NCBI GenBank assembly: GCA_003993805.1
Contig: RSEF01000021.1
Location: 561,610 to 625,609, forward strand
Source: Himantopus leucocephalus
Taxonomy: Eukaryota; Chordata; Aves; Charadriiformes; Recurvirostridae
Reading direction: 5' to 3'
Length of the DNA: 64,000 nucleotides
This document shows positions 13,117 through 25,236 of the stretch, piece by piece (position 1 is the first letter of the stretch; each line of letters begins with the position of its first letter). The position numbers were made by a program, and so were the translations under genes. Below the pieces are notes generated by a model that saw only the letters and a list, made by a program, of their open reading frames with translations, was not told where the DNA came from and did no database searches.

Positions 13117-16100
13117 CCCATATAACCCAAGCACTGAGGCTGGGAGATGATGGGAGCTGATATGAGATCCACGGAAATTGGCAGTATTTGAATAAGCAAA
13201 AGATGCAGCCGGGCAAAATTTTAATAAGTTGGGAGTTTTTTTAAATAAAAAAAAATAGTGCTCAGGCATTGGCTGCTTCCCTAGGACCTCAGCACTGCCG
13301 GATGCTTTGCTGCTCATGAGGTCGTAACACCTACAGGATGCCGGATTTGTCCTTCCCTGCTCTTCATTGTATTTTGTAGCCCGTTGTGATTTTAGCCTCT
13401 CTGCATTCCTCCATGGCGGATTCGTGCTAACTCTCCCTGTTACATGGACGGGTAAACCACTGCAGACAAGGGTAAGTAGTTTGCCAGGGTTGGGCAACCC
13501 TGCAAGTTAGCAGCAAGGGACATGAGTCTCATGACTTCCAGTCCTCTGCTGCCACAAACATTAAACCACCTTCCCTCTCTTGAGCTCCTCCACTGAAACT
13601 TTCGGCAGGACCTTGCAGAGCATGAACTGGGTAAATGGGATTTACCTACTCTCTGAAATTCACTCAGCTACATATATCTTGGGAATTTCTCCAGCGTGGA
13701 TGTATGCAGAGATGTTCTGGTGAGATTTCCAGCATTTCTGGACAGACTTATAAACCCATGTGTGTGAAAGATGGAATGAGAGAGAGAAAAAGGGAAAGAT
13801 AACTCCTTCAGCTTGGACTCTAGCAAAAGACTTGTTCCAATAAAGACACAATAAATATCTCCATAGTCCATGGCATCAACAAAGAGTGATTCACCTCTTC
13901 TGAGGTCTGACTCATTTTCTGAAGATCCCTGTCTCTCTGCACTCATCATATAGAGCATGTAAGATGACTGAGCCCCTAATGGAAGTGGGTTAGTTAAGAG
14001 GAATGAATTTGGGTGATAGTCTCTCTTTGTTACCTTTAAATGACGACAGTCTGACAGGGACAATTACCACAGCCTGACTATGGTGCCTTCAAGATTACCA
14101 AAATCATGCTACCAGAGTCATTAGCGGTCAGGAACCAACACAAGCTGACTGACACACTTAGCAGCGGCCAGACTCCAAAGGCTCAAGTCAGCTCAGATGA
14201 TGAGGATGCTCCCTTGATCCCAAATCCTTATTTTCCTGGACTGTATCAACCTCAACTGGACATTTGCATCATTGTAGATTAGCAAGAAGATGCGGTTAGT
14301 TCAGAACTGCACCAGAGCAGCCAAGCTAGGAGAACTGGGGTCTTTGAAGGTTTCTAGCTGTACTTTCTAAGCACGCGTCTTTACTTGAAAGTGCTGGAGG
14401 TGAAGATCTGCAGCTGTTCCAGGCCACAGTCCCGTTGCAAGAGCCTGAATGGAGAGAGCCTAATGCATTCCGATATTCTCCTCTTTTCCCCCCCAACCTT
14501 GCCTAGGTTTGAACAGGACCACAGCACATGATGACGGGAGCATTTAGGGGAGCTGGGAATTAATCAAGAGGCACCCACCTGTCAGGCTGGTATCTGGAAC
14601 TAAACGGAAACACTTGCTAGTGCTTGACCTCTCGCCCTCCAGACAAGCCTGCTGCTCTTGAGTGGTTTGAGAAACCTTCTTGCAGGGACCGCCGCTCTGA
14701 GACCCCGGGTGAAATAAAGCAAGGGGAGCAGGCAAGGAGAGACACGGGAGCTGGGTTACGATCGGTGGGGGAAGGAGGCCGTAGCTGATGGGGGGACTGG
14801 CGAGCTTCTGGCATGGCTGGGAGAATGTAGCTGGAGAGCTGGTGTAATGACGTGGACGTGATGGGAAAAAACAGCACACAATGGGTTGGCCAACAGGCCA
14901 AGAGCAAAAGCTGGCTGAGGCTTAGTGCTGTAGGTAAAAGAGGCTGGATGGTAAAAGACATTGGAGATATTTAGAGTCAAATATCCCCACGACTTTCTGT
15001 ATATCCCCCGGATGGGGTTTGTGTTGGGTGAGATATATTTGATACATCAGTGCGTGCTGATTAGCTGTCCAGCACATGTCTCAGTGTTAAATCATCCTTT
15101 CTTGTAGTTAATGGAGGCCAAAACTCTGTGCTGATGACCATTCAAACAGTGAAACCTAAGGCAATGCTAACTCTGCTGAACAGCAGAAGAAAGCCCTGCA
15201 TGCATGCCAAAGGATTTTGAAATACCAATCTTAAGGTACAGGATTAAGATCTTAATTTTTAAAGAGATGTGGGGCACTTGTTTTTTAAAATGCATGAACG
15301 GATTCTAAGCTGATGTAAAATGGCTCGGCCTCTCTGGTATCATTGACCTCAGACCCAGATGATGTGATCAGAAAGATGCCACCCTCGTTCTGCCTTTCAG
15401 ATTTTCAGTTTTAGGACTTCTGGGGTGTCTGTGTAAACAGCCGTGACAAGGGAAAGGACAAATACTTCAGGAAAACCATCCCTCCCCACCTACCGCAATA
15501 CTGAAGAGAAGAGAGAACACTACAGAACAAGATCTGAGCCAACAGTGCAAAGGGGTTGGGACATCCTATAAGTTCCCATACTTTAACAAGTGCAAGTCAG
15601 TTTGCCAGTCCAAAAGGCTCTGATGTTTCCAACAGGCATCTGTTACATCTGCTTCCTCCTCATCTGAAATAAAAACCCTTTCTTTCCTTGGCAGCAGAAG
15701 GCACTCAAGCATTGAAATTACTGAGAGCCTTAAGTCTTGCCTGTGAGAAACCTAAATACTGGGGGTTCAGTTCCACCGATGTCCCCTGGAGCTGGAACAT
15801 AGACCCTAAAATTCTTTGCATGAAAGATGCCACTTTATAGATGAGCATAGAAATGAGGTAGGGAAAGGCAAATGGACATTCATGGGAGCTGGGCAGAGAC
15901 TGAGAGCTAAGGAAACGGCTCAGAGTGAGCAATTTGTTTGTTTTCTGAGTTATAATGAGCCTGTGGCCGAGGGATGGGAGCATAAGGACAGAAGTGGCTG
16001 CTACAGAAACCAAGAAAACATTTTCTGCAACTGGTCCCTGTTTTTTTTTCTCCATTGCTCCAAGCAACGATGACTAAAAGCCCCAGGGAGAGCTCAAAGC

Positions 16101-16639
16101 CTCTGCTGGTGTACAGAAATGTGTGTACCCTTGGGCTAAAAACCTGGAGCTACAGATTCTGCAGTGAGCAATGCTAATTATGGAGTCTCATATGTAGGCA
16201 AGATCAAGAAACAGAGCATGGATCCAGCCAAGGATGCAAAAATGTCTGGGACGCAGCAAGTAGCTAAACTGAACGCCCTAGGAATACCAGCCCAATCTGG
16301 CACTGAAACCACCTTGCTCCCTAGGAGAGCAGAAAGCACTGTGAAACCACGCCACAAACTAAGAAGGAGCAAATTCCTTTAGAAGCAGACAGAACCATGT
16401 CCCTTTTTCACTGCAATACCAGTGATGACCTTCAGCCCAGCTCTCCCGCATCACTGACCTGCTCTCACCACTGCTGCTCATTTTTAGGGACCCCTGTGCT
16501 CCCTTGAGAAGCGGTTCCCAGGCAGCCTCAGCATCACCTCTTCCTTGCTGCAGGACACGAGTCCCACAGCAGGAGTTGGTGGCCCACCCGGGATGGCTCC
16601 TGCCCTGTCTGCCGGGCCGGAGCAGGGCACGGAGATGCT

Positions 16640-16830
16640 ATTAGCAGCACGCGTGGCCCAGAGCTTCATTAGAGCTGGCAGACCCATGCTCCTGACAGAG
16701 CTGCTGAATCTGGTGTTGGCTTTTAGGGTCGGGGAGACCCCATGTGGCTCCTAATTCGGGGCTGGATTTGTGCTCAGCTGCGCACTCTAATCGCTAATTA
16801 AAGGTTCGCCATCATCCTTCAGCAGCTGTT
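16640..16830. promoter_or_regulatory. candidate conserved non-coding element
   Basis: Contains cttcattagag, ctcctaattcgg and ctaatcgctaattaaagg, i.e. three TAAT/ATTA cores in unique, moderately GC-rich sequence. Inferred only. Confidence 0.33.
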
Positions 16831-17092
16831 AGTGTCCTACAGGTCGATCCCCAAGCAACACTCTGCTGAGCCAGAGCCACCAATTGGAAAGTTCATTGGA
16901 TGGGCAGCATCCAACCCCCTCCCCAATACACCCGGGATTTTATTTCCTCATCAGAAAAGGGTTGCAACATCAGACAATGCTCTGCTTTGCACCACCTCTT
17001 CTTCTCCCCTTCTTGCAGTCAGCCCCCAAATATTTCTTGCTTTCCTCCCCTCTTATTCATTCTTTTTTCTTTCTTTTCTTCCTTTTTTTTTT

Positions 17093-17112
17093 NNNNNNNN
17101 NNNNNNNNNNNN
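17093..17112. other. assembly gap (20 N)
   Basis: Twenty undetermined bases flanked on both sides by T homopolymers. True size is unknown; an exon hidden here cannot be fully excluded but is unlikely. Confidence 0.99.
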
Positions 17113-17124
17113 TTTTTTTTACAA

Positions 17125-17300
17125 AAAAATGTTATTTTGTGCCTCCTGAGCCTTGCCGGCTGGGCTCGGCGTCTGTATCAGCTGGAGGAGCTTATGAGCC
17201 TCGTCTCCTCGGATTTAGACTGAAATTTTGATTTTCTGCCGTGCTCAGATAATGTGGAAATCCTGTTCCCCGATATTTACTGTTTATCAGCGCAGCACAG
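17125..17300. promoter_or_regulatory. candidate conserved non-coding element beside assembly gap
   Basis: Unique block immediately after the 20-N gap, with gtgctcagataatgtgg, gatatttactg and tttatcagcgc. It overlaps the 5' end of a 263-codon open frame (17228-18019) that I do not call as a gene. Confidence 0.3.
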
Positions 17301-18094
17301 CGCAGTTCTGGGGGGAAGGGAATCTCTCCCTCCGTGTGTCCCCTCTCGCTCCCCTCCACCCCCCATCCTGCATGCTAATGGAGTTTGACTTCGGAGCAGG
17401 CGCTACAACAATAGCCCAATTACGGCGAGCGGAGGGGAAGAGGAACTCCCTGGCAAAGAGGTTCTGCATCGGTGGGACAAACTCTGATCCCTGTCCCCAT
17501 CACTTCAGCCAGCCAAAGCACAGGACTAGTCTCTCATCCTGCCAGGGATCACTAAGCCACCTACCCCTCTCTAGGCCCGCACCTATGCCAAGCTTTGTCA
17601 CCTCGGGCAGTCCCCAAGTCCCCTCCAGCTTTACAAAGTTGAGGACGGGGAAGCACAGGAGCACGCTGAGCCAAGCCATGTCTGCTTTCCCCCACCTCCT
17701 CGCCTGGATTAAGTGGTCCTGTCTCGTGTGTCCAAGCCAGGTTGCCTTCAGCATCGCAGTCTGTGAGGCCACCTCCCTGTCCCTTTCGCATGGTGTTTGT
17801 CCTGGAAGGAGCCCATGTGTTTGGGGACCCCCCCGACAGCCCAGCTGCAAGCACAGTCCCCTTCCAAGGCATGTGTCCTGCTCCCCCATGTGCCAACACG
17901 CACGCCAAGTCCTGCACCCTCCAGTGAGGATTAGTGTTGCTGAGCCCTTGCAAACTCATTCCTGCAAGCAACCCGGAGGCAAGAAGGGAAAGGAGGGGGA
18001 CACTTCCCTGCGTAAGTGACATGAACTAGGCAAGAAAAATAAAACAATAATAAAAAAATCTGGGGCTCAGCAGCAGGGGAACAGCTCTAAGGAC

Positions 18095-18345
18095 CACTTA
18101 AGTGGCCAGCGGTGCATAATGCCTTGCTATTAATGAGGCCTGCTGCCGATCCCTAAAAGGATTGGTTATTGTCAGATAACGTACGGGGCTTTCTCTCTCC
18201 CCCCAGCCCCTTGCGGGGAAGGCAGGCATTTCCCTGTGGTTGGGATTGAGCTGAATAATGTCCCGGCCACCTGCAAATGCGCTGGGCTTTCTCTGCAACT
18301 GCATAATTAGAGGCGGCATTGGAGTAAGGCGGCAGGGTAACACAG
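18095..18345. promoter_or_regulatory. candidate conserved non-coding element
   Basis: Unique block with gcataatgcc, ctattaatgagg, ggattggttattgtcag and aactgcataattagagg. It contains several homeodomain-like cores and a CCAAT-type ATTGG. Regulatory role inferred. Confidence 0.35.
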
Positions 18346-18781
18346 CATGTAGAAAGGAGGGAAAGAAAAATGGGAAAATGAGGGGTTTTTATTAAATAAA
18401 AAATAAAAAAAGAGGGGGAAAGGAATGGAAAGGGAGACAGGAAACATGATAAAGCTCAGCCAGGCGCTCTCTGCTCGGCTGTTCTCTGTGCAGCTTGGCT
18501 GTTGGCTGGCTCTTCTGGTTTAAAGTGACTCCGCTTCTTATGGAAACGGAGAGGCGGTATTAAAAAAAAAAAAAAAACCAAGACACAGAGAGCTTCCTTA
18601 TCTCATGGAGACAGTTGTCAGGAATCACTTTGACTGAGTCGTTTTGTCTCCATGCTTTTTTTCGCTGTCAAGCAGGCCTCAGGACATGGATCAAAGGAGA
18701 GGCGCCGAGCGCTCGCTGAAACTTCTGATCCCTTCTCGGTACAGACGCGCGAGTGGCAGACAGCTCTCCTCCACATCAAAT

Positions 18782-18838
18782 GGAAGGAGAGAGGAGAGGG
18801 AGGAAGAAGGGAAGGGAGAGGGAGAGGGAGAAGAAAAG
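18782..18838 (+). repeat. polypurine tract
   Basis: 57 consecutive purines on the plus strand, with ggagag and ggaa subrepeats, followed by further GA-rich sequence to about 18873. Triplex (H-DNA)-prone. Confidence 0.92.
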
Positions 18839-20571
18839 CTGGGAGAGAGACAGAGAGAGAGAGGAGGCTGTGAGGGGCTCTCTCTGCTGCTCTGGATCTC
18901 AGAGGAAAGATAGATAACAGCAACCCTCGCTTTCCCTCTTCCCCATTCCCTGTCGGGAGCATCCCCCCACCAGCCAGAGGGAGGTGTGTGGCATGCAGCA
19001 GTGCAGATATTTCTCCCAAACTAACAGGTGAGCTCCCTGCAGGGCCTGCCTCAACCCAGGCTTGGTCCCATGCACGGGTGGGTCCCAAACCAAGCTTTGC
19101 ACTGAAGCAAGAGTCGTGGTGAAATTTCCCACCGGCATGGGCTGCTCGGACATCCCTGTTTCAGCTCTGCACTGGTTTGGTGGGTGAATTCCTATCCCAA
19201 AACAACCCCCTCGGTGTCAGCCTTGCCTCTTTCCCTTCAATCTCTTAAGCCAGTCCCTGTGATTTTCCTATATCTGCTTGGCGAGCAGCTCCCCACCCTT
19301 TCCCCTATGTGGCTCACGATTCCCTTTCAGGTACTTATTCCCTGAAATAAGATCCCCCTCATCTCCAAACTGGATAGGCTTAAGGGCTGACTCCAGCTTA
19401 CTGCGGCGAGCTAAGACCCTCTGCACCTTTGATCAATTTACTGCTCACACACCCCAGACCCCGCTAGGATTTCTGATCTTCAGCCCCCGCTGTAAATTGA
19501 TCTCGTGCACGCCTGTCTGATGGAGGCAAGAAGCAGCATCTTGCAGCAGGAGGCCCTGCTGCATCTTCCCTCACGTCCACCACTGTGCGAGGTGGAAACC
19601 CCCGCGTGGCATGCCCCTCCCAACCTGAGAGCCCCCCATTATTGATCTGTTGAACGTGCAGCTATATGTCCTCTCCTTTGCACTTCCCATGCTCCCTGTG
19701 CACTACAGAAGCCCCTGCACAGCCCTGTAACCCCAAACTGCTAAAGCACGTATTGCACGGCCATACACTGCTTCCCCCTCCGCACGCAGTGCATCAAGAA
19801 AGCCGGCAAGATGAACGCTGTGCAAGCTGATGCAATACCTAAACTCCCTTCCATCTCTCACAAAAGAGCAGCACAGCATCCATTTAGGGTATGGCTCCCC
19901 CATAAGCCTCTCCTGACACTTCGGGACCTAACAGCTCTTCTGAGCAGCCCTCCAGGATGCTCCAGAGACGGATACAACCCCCCAAAGTCCTCCCTGTCCT
20001 CTCAGCCCCACACGTCCTGCTTGCAACCTTTGCCCCAAGATGCTGCAACCCATCCGTCAGTGATCCCAGCAGCTGGCTGGCTTTGGGATGGGAGAGAATG
20101 CAAGCTTCCGGCATCATTAGCACACGTAGATGGTGAAGCGAACAGAAAATAAACCGTACTGAATAATGACCCCTGTCAAAATGCATCCATCAGCTCTGGG
20201 AAAGCTGGAGGTCACGGCATATTCCCCTAACATGGAACTATGTGAGCAACGCACAATCCTGCGTCCGTCTTCTGCGTAGTGTTTCCTGAGCTGGGGCAGC
20301 TTGAGGCTCACAAGGAGAGCAATGGACCTGCGTATACCTGCAATACACTCTCCCACCTCCTCTCCCAGCACGGTATCTCTGCTATTCTCTTGCACCCACT
20401 GAAGTTAATACACTTTCCACAACCCCTCTTTGTGGAAAAAAAAGAGGGGGGCAGGTTGGGGTTAGCGCCTGATCCATTGCAAAGTACATTGCTGTAGATT
20501 TTTCCTATCATAGATGGCTTTTCACAGCCAGGGCACAGCTGGAGCACAGCTGTTACACCATCACTAGATTT

Positions 20572-20690
20572 TAACAGGCACACACGATGCATGGGCACAC
20601 ACACTGGTGTGCACACACAGAATGTGCACGCAGGACATCGATGCCCTTGTGCATACAGGCGTGCAAAAGCATGCGTGCATGCCCCTGCCT
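20572..20690. repeat. degenerate CA/TG-rich tract
   Basis: Interrupted runs such as gcacacacgatgcatggg, ggtgtgcacacacag and gcatgcgtgcatgccc: an eroded dinucleotide repeat with many alternating purine-pyrimidine steps. Confidence 0.75.
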
Positions 20691-20859
20691 CTGAATCCTA
20701 ATTATTCCTTTTATTGCATTCCTCCCTTTTAAGCTTCTCCTCTATCTCGCATCCCTCATTCCAGGGCTGCCTTTCCCTGCTGTGGTCCCTTGATTCCTTT
20801 CACAGCTCAGCACCAGCTCCCCAGTCCCTGGGTTATTGCAGCTCTTCGAGCCACGCGGC

Positions 20860-21030
20860 GAAACACTCGCCTCTGAATGCCAGAGGTCGCTCAGAAATGC
20901 CTGTCACCAGGCTGGATGCTGTATTAATTGCTAATCTCTCATTTTCTCTATCTGCCCTGCCTGCCTTGTCTCGAGTTCCCTTATTAATCATAAAGCAGGG
21001 CAAATCCTGCATTTGAATTCTCCAAGTCTG
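20860..21030. promoter_or_regulatory. candidate conserved non-coding element
   Basis: Contains gtattaattgctaatctc and cttattaatcataaagc in otherwise unique DNA: paired ATTAAT cores about 50 bases apart. Inferred only. Confidence 0.33.
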
Positions 21031-22839
21031 TGTCTCCCGGCCAAGTCCCTCTTACCCTCCCTGGTGTGGAAAAGAGACAGGACCCAGAGGAGAGGTGTTT
21101 CAGACTGTTTGACCAGTCCTGTCCGGATTTCAGCAGGAATTACAGCCCCTGCGACGCCTGTTCCACCCACCCGGCTTCAGCTTTGCTCCCATCACCCCGT
21201 AAGTGGGTAGTGAGGTCTGGGTGGGAAGGGATATTTAAAGATTTTGGGGTACAGATTTCCATGTCTTAGCCCTGGGTGTCTTAAATACGTGCTCCCTGCT
21301 CTGACGTCTGGGGCCTTATCAGACACTTTCACACCTCCCTGCATTTCTTCTTCCTGCTGTCATTGGTCTTGTCATTCTCCTCAGGTTTTTTCTCCTGTAT
21401 TTCTTCTCCTATTTTCTCCTTATTCCCCTTTCTCCCCAATTCGTCTACTCCTAATACTTGAGTTGACAAATAGTGCAGCACCACAGGGGCTGATCCTGGA
21501 CCCACCAAAGGTAATGACAAAGCTCCTATCGAATTCAAGGCTCAGGGACCAACTGTTTGCTCTGAAATCCTTCAGTGTTTCTAATATTTTAATATCTCAG
21601 TAATACACACAGAGAACAATGTCTGGAGTGAAAATCACACAGGAATAAATGCAATCAGTGCCACCCAGAGCATTAGAGTTAGGGTTAAGGCAACAAGATG
21701 CTGCCTTATTTGTTTCTGATCATTTTTCAGTGGGACCTGAGCATCCCAATCAATTGAGGAAAGTTATGAAACCTCACAATTGACAGAAAGCATTTTAACC
21801 CCTCAGATATTAATTTCTCCCCTCCCACCCTACTCCTTTGCTCGCAGAGACAGTCATTAGGAATCAGGCAAATAAATACGTATCCATTTTCACACGAGAA
21901 AAATGTTCCATTCTCCCCTTTTCCCGTTGCTGGGAGCAGAGGCGTCTAATTGACAAGAGCAGATGGGCTTTGTTTGGTTNTAAAAAAAAAAAAAAAAAAA
22001 AGAAAGTAAGAAACTTCAGTGGAAAAACTACCAGCTTTTCTGGGACACGTAGGTTAAAAGTTTAGAGAGATGGAGCTGCATTTGACACCAAGCAAGGGAA
22101 AACGCCAACGCAGTCTCAGCAGAGGCAGTTTCTCCCAGAGAGAAACCTGGACGTCCCAGTGCCCCCTTTCTATCCCCCTGGCAAAAAAAAAAGGACACGG
22201 ATTTTAGCATGTGTTCACCTCCTCCTCCAAAAATCCTGCGTGCAATCTGCCACAAGGTCGTGGGGAGGCTGAAGACGGCTCACTGAGAAAGAAACAGGGT
22301 GCGAGGAATAATTGCGACTCAGAAAAGGGACAGCAGCCACTTTCTGAAGGGCACATACTTCATTTGAGGGAATCACGGTCCTCTAGAGACATGGGGCTGC
22401 AGGGGGAATGCGGAGGAGGCAGCGTGGGGGGAAGAGGACAGATACCACATGGAAAAAAAAACAGGAGTGGAAAAGGACGTTAGGAGAAAGGGGAAGGAGT
22501 GATAGAAAAAGGAGGTAGAGGAACCCAGGAGGCAAGGTTAAAGAAAAACCCTCGTGTGGGGTGGCACCCAAGAGCAGCAGAGGTTAAAGAATATTAGAAG
22601 AACATGTTCCTACACTAAGATAAGCTGGAGAAATGAATCCTTATCCGTCCAAAACCAACCCTTTAAAATTCGAGCAAGAGAAGGGTCTCCTTTCAGGGAA
22701 ACGGGGAATCCTTAATGCTTCCTCCCTCAGCAACTGTAATGCCAGGATGTTCCCAATCTGCTTTGAGGGATGGAAAGATTAAGAATAATAAAAAAATTGC
22801 AATAAAATATGTGTGAACGAGGGGGTAATTGTGGACAAA

Positions 22840-23010
22840 TGCAGCATTCAAATTCATTTTTCAGCTCTTTTACACACCATTTCAATCTTATTTTCTGCTT
22901 GTTAATGAGATCTTGTTGGTTGGGGTGGGCACGGCTGCCCAGTATCGCTTGGGTAATTGCACATAATTTTCTCTCTACTAGTGATTTGCATCAGATTTTT
23001 TTTTCTAATT
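22840..23010. promoter_or_regulatory. candidate conserved non-coding element
   Basis: Unique block with cttgttaatgagatc, gggtaattgcacataattt and an octamer-like gatttgcatcag, ending at a long pyrimidine tract. TAAT cores together with an ATTTGCAT octamer-like site suggest a POU/homeodomain-responsive element. Inferred. Confidence 0.4.
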
Positions 23011-23014
23011 CTTT

Positions 23015-23105
23015 GCTATTTAAACCCCCTCCTCCCTTTCCCCCCTCCCCCCCCCAAATCTCACCCTCTCCTCCCACTCTTTCTTCCCCTCCCCTTCTCC
23101 TGGCC
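23015..23105 (+). repeat. polypyrimidine tract
   Basis: Almost pure C/T run with several C-homopolymers, followed after about 40 bases by an A/G run (23149-23190). Triplex-prone. Confidence 0.88.
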
Positions 23106-23150
23106 CAGCAAGACTCATTTTGAATGCTTATTATAGGCACAGTGTCTCCG

Positions 23151-23181
<31 letters not shown>

Positions 23182-25184
23182 AAAAAAAGGAACCAGACAG
23201 AAGGGATCCGTGTCACTGAAGGAAGGAGCGCTGTCTCACTGGAGCCAGACACTGCGATGCCTGATCCCCTTTCGCCAGCTAACATTGTGTCCTTCCCAAT
23301 TGCCAGTTCCTCCCCGCCCCCCCACCCAAAAAAAGGGCTCAGCTGGCTCTTCTCACACTTCTGCCAGGATCAGTGTGCTCCTGACAGGGATTCAGATGAT
23401 CTCTAATCCCACCCCAATGAGGCTGAGGAAAACATTACCTTGGACGGTGGAAGAGAGTCGGGCCCTGGGATGATGTCAGGAAAAACAACACTGTGCTACG
23501 GTTGTGCAGACTAAGAAGGTCCCTGAGTTTAGAGTGTAAATTTGTGGGCAGAGCCTGACCTGTGCCTCAAGCGTCCCTCCAGGAACACTGTCAAGAAATG
23601 GTGATAAACTAGAAACTGTAAAATCTGACTCCAAGCTTCAGATACTGCCATTACACTGGGAATGAATTTGCTCATGGAGCAAAAAAGCCACCAAAATCCC
23701 TGAGAAAATTAAAGCAATAAATACGAGATGGTGAACAAGTTTCTCTTGGCTCTTCGTATTTCTGGAATTGTCTTAATCTCTGGGTGATCCTGTGGGTTTG
23801 TTAAAAGATTCAAAGGTCTCAGAAATAACATGTTATGAAAGTATATGAAGCGCCTTGACTTAACTATACCTTAATACATTCTCCAGCTACACAGAGGCCA
23901 TCTGCAACAAACTAATGATCTTTTGCTTTTGAATAACCCCCTGCAAGACCTCAACCATGCTGCAGTGAATGTTCAGACACATTTAAGATACAGGCCTGGA
24001 TCTAAAAGGGCAGCAGAAATTTTAGGAGGCGAAGCAGTGGACAAAATCTTCCTAAAAAACATGAAGACATTTTAAAAGGGGTAAAAGATGTGCTAGAGAT
24101 GAAAGCAGCCCAGAATACAATATGACCGTACTTTGCTGTTTGAAAAGCACCCAGGGAATTTCCCAACATCACAAATGGTGGAGGCACAGTCAAATGTGTC
24201 TCTCACTTTTCTCTTTATGTTGACTTGTAATGTACTGCTTAATTCACTTAATTTCCTCCCACCTCAGCCCACACTGCAGCATACACATTTCTGGAAGGAC
24301 TGTCAGATGCTGATCAGGACATAACTTGACTTAATACTGAGTTTACCGTTATATCGAGCTATTTTGTCACAAGTCTTACCCCAGCCACAGTGAGGGGCAA
24401 TACTCAGCTAGCACAGGTCTGAACTTAAAAACAGAGGGATGCAAAGTTTGTTCTCAATGCCAGTGCGAAGCACGACCTGGCTAAGGATGTCTTGATGTCT
24501 GGCTTTGTTCTAGTTGAGGTTGATAGGTATTGTCAAATAGATGGGAAATGATTCCTCTGTGGGACGAAAATGAGCTGGAAATATTTACAGTGTATTTATG
24601 AAATCCCACCTACCCACACACACACTTGGTTTACAACCCACTCTTGTGAGAAATGATGAGACCGAAGCTCCAGGGCCAGAAATCACACTCTGTATGACTG
24701 CTAACTGATTACTCACTCTTCATATTTAACTTTGCTTTGGGTCTCGATACCTTTGCTAAGTTTTGGCACAGGCATTCACACCAGCCCAGAGGCAGCTATG
24801 AGCCACTGAGTCAGCCCAGCTGAATCTGTGACAGCTGCTGCTAACCCATGCGACCTTTGGGGAGCGACGGGGACCTCACTGCTGCACGTTCTGTCTCCCT
24901 GGTACTGAGCTACTTTCTGACAATCCGTGACTGCTGCAGCCACCCAGTGCATCCTGACGGATGCAAGGTGACTCATCTGGCTGCAGCTGGCCAGCCTGGG
25001 AAGTTCGCTTTCTCAAACAGGCAACACTCAGAGCAAGATCTTTCTCTTACAAAGGATGTCCCAGCACGAAACCATCACAAATCACTGCTCAGGTTACCCT
25101 GAGGACTCTCACTAAGGTCTAGGAAGGAGTATGACACAAGAGATCATGCTAGGTAGTGGTTTAATCACATGGGACCATCCTTTG

Positions 25185-25236
25185 CACAACCAGGTTGGTG
25201 AAGTATGTCACAACCAGGTTGTATGAAGTGTCACAA
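25185..25236. repeat. short tandem duplication, about 24 bp, two copies
   Basis: cacaaccaggttggtgaagt (25185) and cacaaccaggttgtatgaag (25209) are adjacent near-identical units, with a third partial start cacaac. Confidence 0.82.

Noticed and set aside
18618..19088. 156-codon minus-strand frame
   Set aside because: It runs through a purine/pyrimidine tract that lacks stops, giving a Ser/Leu/Pro low-complexity product; a composition artefact.
20572..20690. CRISPR-like or regularly spaced repeat
   Set aside because: No constant repeat or spacer size; it is an eroded CA/TG tract in vertebrate DNA.
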